Below the pieces are notes generated by a model. The model was not told the DNA's origin, made no database searches, and saw nothing but the letters and a program-made list of their open reading frames with translations. Below, in pieces: positions 1 to 5,099 of a stretch of DNA of 9,939 bases. The position numbers were made by a program, and so were the translations under genes. Numbering within the stretch: the stretch's first letter is position 1; each line of letters begins with the position of its first letter. The DNA is from CAZBGL01 sp964491375 (lineage in GTDB: Bacteria > Desulfobacterota > Deferrisomatia > Deferrisomatales > Deferrisomataceae), in assembly GCA_964491375.1 (NCBI GenBank), contig CAZBGL010000175.1:1-9939 (forward strand), written 5' to 3'.

Positions 1-150
1 GGCGGCCCGCAGGCCCTCGGCCTCGCCGGGGCCCGCCAGGATCACCGCGGTGACCGGCCCGGCCCCCAGGCCCGAAGCCAGGCCCAAGAGCTCGGCCGTG
101 ACCTCCCGCACCGCGCCGTTCCGGTGTTCCACCACCACCCAGACGCTCAC
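1..150 (-). CDS. etfA: Electron transfer flavoprotein alpha subunit, N-terminal 50 residues (partial)
   Basis: This is the first part of EtfA, which with EtfB forms the soluble FAD heterodimer that accepts electrons from acyl-CoA dehydrogenases. The gene runs off the low-coordinate edge, so only 50 codons are visible and the FAD-binding C-terminal domain is not seen. The visible protein begins MSVWVVVEHRNGAVREVT, the usual EtfA opening strand, acidic-basic turn and helix, followed by a second strand TAVILAG. The start is a GTG at 150-148 that overlaps the etfB stop codon by four bases (GTGA), and a GGGAGG Shine-Dalgarno lies six bases upstream. The overlap implies translational coupling and equal amounts of the two subunits. 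Assignment rests on the N-terminal pattern plus the adjacent etfB, so it is strong despite the truncation. Confidence 0.9.
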   Translation of the reverse strand, partial: MSVWVVVEHRNGAVREVTAELLGLASGLGAGPVTAVILAGPGEAEGLRAA

Positions 151-938
151 AGCACACCTCCCTTGTCGCGCAGGAGCTCCACCACCCGCGCCGCCACCCG
201 CTCGGGCGGTCCCTCCAGCAGCTCGGCCTCCCGGCCCGGCGGCGGAGGCTCCAGGGCCTCCACCAGGATGCGGCTACCGGCCTCGCCCACCCGGGCGGGG
301 TCCAGGCCGAGGTCGGACAGGGTGGGGCTGTCGATGGGCTTGCGGCGGGCCTTGCGGATGCCCAGGATGGACACGTACCGGGGCTGGTTGATCCCGGTCT
401 GGATGGTCACCAGGGCCGGAAGGGACATCTCCACGCGCTCGGTCCATCCGCCCTCCAGCTCCCGATCGCACAGGATCCGGCCGTCCGAGACCTCGATCCG
501 GGTGACCAGGGTGGCGCAGGGCACGCCCAGCAGGTGGGCCAGCACCGGCCCCACCAGGGCGTACCCGTCGTCCGCCGCCTGGGCTCCGCACAGGTACAGG
601 TCGTAGCGCTCGTCCCCGGCGGCGGCCCGCAGCACCCGGGCCAGGGCCAGGGGGCCCTGGCCCTCCAGCAGCGGATCCCACACCCGCACCGCCCGGTCCG
701 CGCCCACGGCCAGGCAGCGCCGCAGGGAGTCCTCGTGGGCCTCCGGGCCCACCAGGTACGCGGTGAGCCGGCCTCCGGTGCGCTCGCGCAGGAGCACCGC
801 CTCCTCCAGGGCGAACCGGTCCCACTCGTTCATCTGGAACGGCACTCCGTCGGTCCGGATCGTGCGCCCGTCCGCGGCCACGGCCAGGTCCGCCTCGGCC
901 GTGTCGGGCACGTGCTTGACGAACACCGCGATGTTCAT
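147..938 (-). CDS. etfB: Electron transfer flavoprotein beta subunit
   Basis: EtfB, 263 residues, is within the usual length of about 250-265. It binds the AMP or second flavin of the heterodimer and carries the docking surface for acyl-CoA dehydrogenases. Visible family features are the opening MNIAVFVKHVPD, the segment MNEWDRFALEEAVLL (residues 36-50, equivalent to the family's N-x-(Y/W)-D-x-(F/Y)-A-(L/I)-E-E-A), the nucleotide-binding segment CGAQAADDGYALVGPVLA (117-134), and the signature region LPALVTIQTGINQPRYVS leading to GIRKARRKPI (173-202). The start is the ATG at 938 because AGGAG lies six bases upstream. The longer open frame to 1262 has no family homology. The sequence alone does not decide whether this is a bifurcating or a classical ETF; no obvious bifurcation partner is present, and the acyl-CoA dehydrogenase and Fe-S protein nearby favour the classical role. 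Confidence 0.95.
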   Translation of the reverse strand: MNIAVFVKHVPDTAEADLAVAADGRTIRTDGVPFQMNEWDRFALEEAVLLRERTGGRLTAYLVGPEAHEDSLRRCLAVGADRAVRVWDPLLEGQGPLALARVLRAAAGDERYDLYLCGAQAADDGYALVGPVLAHLLGVPCATLVTRIEVSDGRILCDRELEGGWTERVEMSLPALVTIQTGINQPRYVSILGIRKARRKPIDSPTLSDLGLDPARVGEAGSRILVEALEPPPPGREAELLEGPPERVAARVVELLRDKGGVL

Positions 939-1164
939 GGTCGCTCCTCGTACGAACTCGGGGTTCTCGCCTCGTGCGGTCTCTGTCCCCTCGGCTGGGC
1001 GAGGGCCAAAACCTGGCGTGCTCGAAAGCCAAGTGCCGGGAAGCCGGGCGCCCGTCCTTTGTGCCAACCGATAGCCGTTGGCCCACGGCCGTCGGCGCTC
1101 GTTTGTCCCGTATCGCGGCTGAAAAGCCGCTCTCACAACGAGCTTCCCAGCCTTGCCACCCCGA
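939..1164 (-). other. Intergenic gap with two hairpins inside the operon
   Basis: This 226-bp spacer separates the Fe-S protein gene from etfB in an otherwise tight cluster. It holds a perfect 6-bp stem, GCGGCT/AGCCGC, closed by a 4-base loop (1115-1130), starting 34 bases after the Fe-S gene's stop. A second perfect 6-bp inverted repeat, GCCAAC/GTTGGC with an 8-base spacer, lies at 1063-1082. Neither is followed by a T-run on the minus strand, so a classical intrinsic terminator is not supported. I could not find a convincing -35/-10 pair for a separate etfBA promoter. The hairpins could stabilise the upstream message, cause partial termination, or mark a processing site. Confidence 0.5.
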
Positions 1165-2325
1165 TCACGTGTCCCTTGCATCGGAATCCATCGCCCGGCA
1201 GACCAGTTCGGCCAGGTCCACGATCTCGACGCGCTCTTCCAGGCCCGCGGTCTTGCGCGCATCCTCCAGGGTGAGCAGGCAGAAGGGACAGGCCGTGACC
1301 ACGGCGTCCACGCCCAGGTTCGCGGCGTCGCGCACGCGGGCCTGGGCGTTTCGCTCGCCCTCCCCCAGGCCCTCGAGCCACATGCGTCCCCCGCCTCCCT
1401 CGCAGCACAGGCTCCGCTCCCGGCACCGGTCGAACTCCACGCACTCTACGCCCGGAAGGGCCCGGAGCACCTCCCGGGGCGGATCGTACACCCCGTTCTG
1501 CTTGCCCAAGTAGCAGGGGTCGTGGAACACCACCCGCAGTCCGAGCTCCCCCCCGAACGGAACCCTTCCCTCGGCCACGAGCCGGGCGAGCACCTGGCTG
1601 TAGTGTTCCGCCGGCAGGGGCGGGTCGTAGTCCCTGACGAAAGCGTTCATGCAGTGGGGCGACGAGGTGACCACCCGCTCCACCCCGAGCTCCTCCAGCA
1701 GGGCCCGGTTCGTCTCGCTCAGCTCCTCGAACAGCCCCAGCTCGCCCAGGCGGAGCATCTCGCTTCCGCAGCACACCTCCTCGGCTCCCAGGGTGGTGTA
1801 GACGAACCCGGCCGCCTCGAAGACCCGGGCGAGGGCCCGGGCCATCCCCTGGCAGCGGGGATCGTAGGCCGGGGTGCACCCCACGAACCACAACCACGGG
1901 CCCTCGTCGCCTTCGTCCACGCACCGGACCCGGAGCCCTTCGGCCCAGGCGGTGCGCTTCTGGCGGGAGCGGCCCCAGGGGTTCCCGTGCTTGAGCGCCG
2001 ACTCCAGCGCCTCCATGACCGTGGCGGGGATCCGCCCCTCCTCGATCTTGAGGGTCCGGATCTCCCGGACCACCGCCACCGGCTCCAGGCCCCGGGGGCA
2101 GCGTTCGGCGCAGGTACGGCACGCGGTGCAGTCCCACACCTCCTCGCGCCCCACGAGGACCTCGCCGTCCTCCCGGATCAGGGCCTCGTACAGCAGCCGC
2201 CGGCTGTTCAGCGGCGAGCGAAGGCTCATGGGGCACCCGCCCGTGCACCGGCCGCACTGGAGGCAGGCGGCCAACTCGTACTTCTCGGCCAGGGGAGTGC
2301 CGTCGATGTCCCGGATCCGGGTCAC
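1165..2325 (-). CDS. Soluble (Fe-S)-binding oxidoreductase with two CCG domains (HdrD/GlpC-like)
   Basis: This 386-residue protein combines an N-terminal pair of [4Fe-4S] motifs with two CCG (cysteine-rich, DUF224) domains, as in HdrD, GlpC, GlcF and LutA-type proteins. Cluster 1 is C21-x2-C24-x2-C27-x3-C31-P and cluster 2 is C66-x2-C69-x2-C72-x3-C76-P. The first CCG domain has C150, C185-C186-G and C225; the second has C271, C307-C308 followed by EGGGG, and C346-x2-C349. The first CCG domain ends SSPHC, so the expected leading Cys is Ser222. Beside ETF and an acyl-CoA dehydrogenase, the likely role is to oxidise reduced ETF and pass electrons to the quinone pool or another carrier. ETF:menaquinone oxidoreductases of this type often carry a NarI-like membrane domain; none is seen here. 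The start is taken as GTG 2325, 13 bp after the preceding gene; its Shine-Dalgarno is weak, and longer in-frame starts run into the previous gene. Confidence 0.88.
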   Translation of the reverse strand: MTRIRDIDGTPLAEKYELAACLQCGRCTGGCPMSLRSPLNSRRLLYEALIREDGEVLVGREEVWDCTACRTCAERCPRGLEPVAVVREIRTLKIEEGRIPATVMEALESALKHGNPWGRSRQKRTAWAEGLRVRCVDEGDEGPWLWFVGCTPAYDPRCQGMARALARVFEAAGFVYTTLGAEEVCCGSEMLRLGELGLFEELSETNRALLEELGVERVVTSSPHCMNAFVRDYDPPLPAEHYSQVLARLVAEGRVPFGGELGLRVVFHDPCYLGKQNGVYDPPREVLRALPGVECVEFDRCRERSLCCEGGGGRMWLEGLGEGERNAQARVRDAANLGVDAVVTACPFCLLTLEDARKTAGLEERVEIVDLAELVCRAMDSDARDT

Positions 2326-2338
2326 GGCCGCCCGTCCA

Positions 2339-2743
2339 TCAAGGAACCCCTCCCGGGTTCCATCGCTCCCCACCGGGTTCGTGCACCCGGAACGACTCGT
2401 CCAGCCACAGGGCGATGACCTCCAGATCGGGGTAGTGCCGGCGGAGCCGGGCAACGGCCTGCCGCAGGTGCTCCGCCTGGGCGACCCCGTCGGCCGGGTT
2501 TCCGGCACAGTCGTGGTGGCCCACCACGGCAATGCCCCGCGAGCCGTGCTTGCGTACCGACAGGTCGCACCGTTCCAGGATCGAGGCGGCCCGATCCGGC
2601 GGTTCCCCCGTGGCCAGGATCCGGTTGGGCCCGGGTTCGGTGATCGTGTCCACGTACCGCACCCCGAATCGCTTCTTCAGGTACCCCAGCACGGGCTCCT
2701 GGGCCCGGCCGTCCATGCAGTTGATGGCCGTGCAGAAGGACAT
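2339..2743 (-). CDS. Small beta-carbonic-anhydrase-like protein
   Basis: This 134-residue protein carries the zinc-site pattern of beta-class carbonic anhydrases: C9-M-D11-G-R13 near the N-terminus and H76-x-x-C79 in the segment VVGHHDCAGN. Cys9, His76 and Cys79 would bind zinc, with Asp11-Arg13 as the catalytic dyad. It is much shorter than standard beta-carbonic anhydrases (about 200 residues). It resembles small carbonic-anhydrase-like proteins, often annotated as hypothetical, in anaerobic bacteria, with the conserved stretch YVDTITEPGPN (30-40). The ATG at 2743 is chosen because GAGGAGG lies just upstream. The gene sits 52 bp after an acyl-CoA dehydrogenase and 13 bp before an Fe-S protein, so it is almost certainly co-transcribed with beta-oxidation genes. 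Carbonic anhydrase activity is inferred from the motifs; a different zinc-dependent role is possible. Confidence 0.8.
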   Translation of the reverse strand: MSFCTAINCMDGRAQEPVLGYLKKRFGVRYVDTITEPGPNRILATGEPPDRAASILERCDLSVRKHGSRGIAVVGHHDCAGNPADGVAQAEHLRQAVARLRRHYPDLEVIALWLDESFRVHEPGGERWNPGGVP

Positions 2744-2744
2744 C

Positions 2745-2761
2745 GGATCCTCCTCGGATCC
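2745..2761 (-). promoter_or_regulatory. Possible hairpin over the ribosome binding site of the carbonic-anhydrase-like gene
   Basis: Two copies of the self-complementary hexamer GGATCC flank a 5-base loop one base upstream of the ATG at 2743. In the mRNA this would be a 6-bp stem with GAGGA in its loop, and the Shine-Dalgarno GAGGAGG spans loop and stem. It could lower initiation on this gene relative to the dehydrogenase. The structure is seen in the sequence; the regulatory role is inference, and a 6-bp stem in GC-rich DNA may be chance. Confidence 0.3.
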
Positions 2762-2795
2762 CCCCGCCGTCGTGGCCCCGCGCACCGTTGCCCGC

Positions 2796-3947
2796 TCACA
2801 CCCGGCCCAGGATCCCCCGGGCCACGATCTGTTTCTCGATCTCCTTGGTGCCCTCGTAGATCTCCACGATCTTGGCGTCGCGGTAGAAGCGCTCCACGTC
2901 GTTCTCGGCCAGGTAGCCGTATCCCCCGTGGAGCTGGAGGGCCTCGTCCGCCACACGCACGCCGGTCTCGCCGGCCAGCCACTTGGCCATGGCGATCAGC
3001 CGGTGGTCCACGGTGCCCGCGTCCACCAGGGCCGCGGCCCGGTACACGAGGCTCCGGGCCGCCTCCACCCGGGTCGCCATCTCCGCGACCTTGAACTGCA
3101 CCCCTTGGAACGCGGCCAGGGGCCGGCCGAACTGCTCCCGCGCCTTCACGTGGCGCACCGCCATGTCCAGGGCCCCCTGGGCCACGCCCACCCCCTGGGC
3201 GGCCACGTGGAGCCGGGTGCGGTTGAAGAACTCCATGAACTGGTGGAAGCCCCGACCCCTCCGGCCGATCAGGTTGGAGGCCGGCACCCGCACCTCGTCC
3301 AGCACCACCTCGGCCGTGTCCGAGGCCCGGATGCCGAGCTTTCCCGTGAGCTTGCGCGCCCGGAACCCCGGCCGGTCGGTCTCCACCAGGATGCAGGAGT
3401 GCCGGCCGTGGCGGTCGGGCGCCTCCGGGTCGGTCAGGCAGAACACGATCAGGTAGTCGGCCAGGGTCCCGTTGGTGATGAACATCTTGGTGCCGGAGAT
3501 CACCCATTCGTCCCCGTCGAGCACGGCCGTGGTGCGCACCGAGGTGATGTCGCTCCCCGCGTCGGGCTCGGTGATGGCGGCTCCCATGATGGCCTCGCCC
3601 GTGGTCAGCGGGGGCAGGTACCGGCGTTTCTGCTCCTCGGTGCCGAAGAGCAGAATGAGGTCCGATCCGAACACCGTGGAGCCCAGGGACTGGCCGAGGC
3701 CCGGGTCCACCCGCCAGAACTCCTCCACCACCAGGCAGAACTCCAGGTAGCCCAGGCCGGCCCCGCCGTACGCCTCGGGGAAGAAGATCCCGAAGAACCC
3801 CAGGTCCGCGGCCTTGTCGTAGAGCTCCCGGGGGCAGGCCTCGTTCCGGTCGGCCTCGCGGGCGTACCTGGGGAACTCGCCTTCGGCGAACTCCCGGGCG
3901 GCCTGTCGGATGTCCCGTTGCTCGGCGGTCAGCTCGAACTGGCTCAC
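2796..3947 (-). CDS. Acyl-CoA dehydrogenase
   Basis: This 383-residue FAD enzyme is full length for the family and catalyses alpha,beta-dehydrogenation of an acyl-CoA, passing electrons to ETF. Both family signatures are present: AAITEPDAGSD (123-133) and QLHGGYGY (338-345). The flavin/dimer motif KAREQFGRPL is at 268-277, and the catalytic base is Glu365 in IYEGTKEIEKQIVAR, the usual short-chain and medium-chain position. The N-terminus MSQFELTAEQRDIRQAAREFAE matches the helical domain of bacterial members. The start is GTG 3947 with a strong GGGAGG six bases upstream. It follows the TetR gene by 21 bp and lies upstream of EtfBA, the acceptor it would use. Chain length cannot be read from the sequence; a specialised substrate such as an alicyclic or aromatic-derived acyl-CoA is possible. 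Confidence 0.95.
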   Translation of the reverse strand: MSQFELTAEQRDIRQAAREFAEGEFPRYAREADRNEACPRELYDKAADLGFFGIFFPEAYGGAGLGYLEFCLVVEEFWRVDPGLGQSLGSTVFGSDLILLFGTEEQKRRYLPPLTTGEAIMGAAITEPDAGSDITSVRTTAVLDGDEWVISGTKMFITNGTLADYLIVFCLTDPEAPDRHGRHSCILVETDRPGFRARKLTGKLGIRASDTAEVVLDEVRVPASNLIGRRGRGFHQFMEFFNRTRLHVAAQGVGVAQGALDMAVRHVKAREQFGRPLAAFQGVQFKVAEMATRVEAARSLVYRAAALVDAGTVDHRLIAMAKWLAGETGVRVADEALQLHGGYGYLAENDVERFYRDAKIVEIYEGTKEIEKQIVARGILGRV

Positions 3948-3968
3948 GGCACCTCCCTCCCGCAGGGC

Positions 3969-4562
3969 TCACGGCGCGGGGCCCCGAACGCCGTGCACGA
4001 AGATCCGGTAGAACTGGCCGGCCAGCGCGTCGGGGTCCACGGCGCCGTCCGGGTCGTACCACGAATGGATCCAGTTCATCATGCCGAGGAGCGCGAACGC
4101 CCCCACGGTGGGGTCCAGGGCCGGGGCGCCCGAGGCGGCCCTCAGGTCCTCCACCAGGCGGCGGGCCCGATCCAGGTAACGCCGCTGCTTGTCCACGATG
4201 ACCCGGCGCTTTTCCGGCCCCAGGGCGTCGACCTCGGTGGACAGCAGGGTCAGCTCATGGGGGTGGTCCGCGAAGAACCGCACGTACCGCCGGATCCACT
4301 CCCGCACCCGCCCCTCCGGACCCAGGTCGGAGGCAGCCACCTCCTCGATGTCGTCCGTGACCCGGTCGATGCAGAACGACAGGATCTCGAACAGCAGATC
4401 CTCCTTGGACCGGTAGTAGTAGTACAGGGCGGGCTTGGTGAAACCGAGGGCATCGGCCAGCTCCTGGAGGCTCGTGCGCCCGTACCCCTTCTCCGCGAAC
4501 AGCCGGGCCGCCGCCGAAAAGATCTGCTCTTTGCGGTCCTCCCGGGGGACGGAACCCGACAC
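3969..4562 (-). CDS. TetR-family regulator, fatty-acid-degradation type
   Basis: This 197-residue repressor has an N-terminal TetR helix-turn-helix (about residues 11-57), with RTSLQELADALGFTKPALYYYY (29-50) covering the recognition helices. The C-terminal ligand domain ends with a stretch of the form GMMNWIHSWYDPDG...AGQFYRIFVHG (160-191), which is typical of regulators of acyl-CoA and steroid catabolism. The GTG at 4562 is preferred: AGGAGG ends five bases upstream of it, whereas the GTG at 4568 overlaps the Shine-Dalgarno itself. The gene heads the operon and lies next to a perfect inverted repeat at 4578-4597, so autoregulation and control of the dehydrogenase operon, with release by an acyl-CoA, is the likely scheme. 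The ligand is inferred from the operon, not from residues. Confidence 0.92.
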   Translation of the reverse strand: MSGSVPREDRKEQIFSAAARLFAEKGYGRTSLQELADALGFTKPALYYYYRSKEDLLFEILSFCIDRVTDDIEEVAASDLGPEGRVREWIRRYVRFFADHPHELTLLSTEVDALGPEKRRVIVDKQRRYLDRARRLVEDLRAASGAPALDPTVGAFALLGMMNWIHSWYDPDGAVDPDALAGQFYRIFVHGVRGPAP

Positions 4563-4567
4563 GGTCA

Positions 4568-4573
4568 CCTCCT
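4568..4573 (-). promoter_or_regulatory. Shine-Dalgarno that decides the tetR start
   Basis: A full AGGAGG reads on the minus strand here, five bases ahead of GTG 4562. It overlaps the first base of the upstream in-frame GTG at 4568, which therefore cannot use it. The tetR start is placed at 4562 for that reason. Confidence 0.8.
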
Positions 4574-4577
4574 GGCT

Positions 4578-4597
4578 TACTTACCGGGCAGTAAGTA
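4578..4597. promoter_or_regulatory. Likely TetR operator: perfect 7-6-7 inverted repeat
   Basis: TACTTAC (4578-4584) and GTAAGTA (4591-4597) are exact reverse complements around the 6-base centre CGGGCA. Length and symmetry fit the 16-20 bp palindromes bound by TetR-family dimers, and TTACTNACC-type half-sites are known for members of this family. It ends four bases from the tetR Shine-Dalgarno, so a bound repressor would block transcription of the regulator's own gene and the downstream dehydrogenase operon. The palindrome is direct observation; the binding protein is inferred from proximity. Confidence 0.8.
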
Positions 4598-4620
4598 CCC
4601 GAAACCGAAACCGCTGTCAA
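4592..4620 (-). promoter_or_regulatory. Candidate promoter with consensus -35 next to the operator
   Basis: TTGACA, a perfect sigma-70 -35 hexamer, reads on the minus strand at 4620-4615. Exactly 17 bases later comes TACTTA (4597-4592), a poor -10 match that is also the far half of the inverted repeat. The placement would put the operator on the -10 element and the start site, a classical repression geometry. The weak -10 keeps confidence moderate. The spacer contains a short CGAAAC tandem duplication (4600-4611). Confidence 0.45.
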
Positions 4621-4700
4621 GGCGTTACACCCCAGCGCCGTGCGGTGACGGGGGAGATGCCAAACTCCGAGGCCGAGCCGGACGGGTTCAGGATTCGACG

Positions 4701-4736
4701 ATTGTGACGATTGAACATCGAATGTTCAATCATCAC
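4701..4736 (-). promoter_or_regulatory. 33-bp near-perfect palindrome overlapping a second candidate promoter
   Basis: From 4704 to 4736 the two 15-base arms are complementary except at one position, around the centre CGA; the core ATTGAACAT/ATGTTCAAT is perfect. No T-run follows on either strand, so this looks like a protein-binding site rather than a terminator. On the minus strand it contains TTGAAC (4729-4724), 17 bases, then CACAAT (4706-4701), each a 4 of 6 match to the sigma-70 elements. A regulator bound here would cover the -35 and spacer of a promoter directed at tetR, about 130 bp downstream. It differs in sequence from the 4578-4597 operator, so a second regulator is implied. Confidence 0.6.
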
Positions 4737-4802
4737 GAAAGCCGCCTCGGGCCAACCCCGCGTCGGATCTTTTGGGGAAACGGTGTTCCGCCCTCCGGTT
4801 CG

Positions 4803-4875
4803 GATGTCAGAGTTCAGACTTCATGAAGACAGAGGACCATCCTGGCCTCTGAGTTCCGCCCTCTGCCTTCTGATG
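4803..4875. repeat. Degenerate CAGAGG/CCTCTG inverted-repeat element
   Basis: The left half is built from variants of CAGAGT, TCAGAC and GACAGAGG; the right half contains CCTCTGAGTTC, CCTCTGCCTTCTG and ends near a mirror image of the left end (ATGTCAG against CTGATG). The two halves form an imperfect inverted repeat around ACCATCCTGG, with a perfect CAGAGG/CCTCTG inner stem and a local CTTCATGAAG palindrome. It looks like the low-complexity intergenic repeats made of CAGAGG and CAGAAG words in many deltaproteobacterial genomes. Base composition is clearly lower in GC than the flanks. Copy number cannot be judged from one window. Confidence 0.45.
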
Positions 4876-5099
4876 TGGCCACCCCAAACGCACGGGCCGC
4901 TCCTCGCAGGGGGCCCCCTCCCGGCTGCGCCGCGGGCTTCCCAAGCCGCTCCTTCGGCCCATCAAGCCAGAGTCTCGCAAACAGGTCCCACAAGCGCCCT
5001 ACCGGAGCTTCCATCTCCTTCCTATACACGTCGCGTGAAATCCGTGGCGCCCCGGCGGTCCCTGCGCGAGGGCAGGAAAGAAGGCAGACGGGGAAGCCC

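Larger units (their letters stand above)
4622..5099. other. Long non-coding spacer between fabH and the tetR operon
   Basis: About 480 bp without a gene I can support. It holds the 4701-4736 palindrome and the degenerate inverted repeat at 4803-4875. Directly after the fabH stop the minus strand carries a small GGGG-CTT-CCCC hairpin followed by a pyrimidine-rich stretch, a weak candidate terminator. One minus-strand reading frame (GTG 5029 or ATG 5014, stop at 4814) is discussed among the findings; its third codon positions are much less GC-rich than those of neighbouring genes. I see no tRNA, rRNA or insertion-sequence structure. Confidence 0.6.

Noticed and set aside
1020..1075. TGGCAC and TTGGC words resembling a sigma-54 promoter before etfB
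   Set aside because: No GC dinucleotide occurs at the required distance from the GG element, so the -24/-12 pattern fails.
1153..2418. Plus-strand open frame of 421 codons opposite the Fe-S protein
   Set aside because: Stops are rare in any frame of GC-rich DNA; the minus strand has the complete cysteine motifs of a CCG protein.
2532..4826. Plus-strand open frame of 764 codons opposite the dehydrogenase and tetR
   Set aside because: It is an antisense shadow: the minus strand encodes clear acyl-CoA dehydrogenase, carbonic-anhydrase-like and TetR proteins here, and the plus-strand product is His/Pro/Gly-rich without family motifs.
4563..5099. Search for tRNA, CRISPR or insertion-sequence features in the largest spacer
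   Set aside because: No T-loop consensus with matching acceptor stem, no regularly spaced repeats and no transposase fragments are visible.
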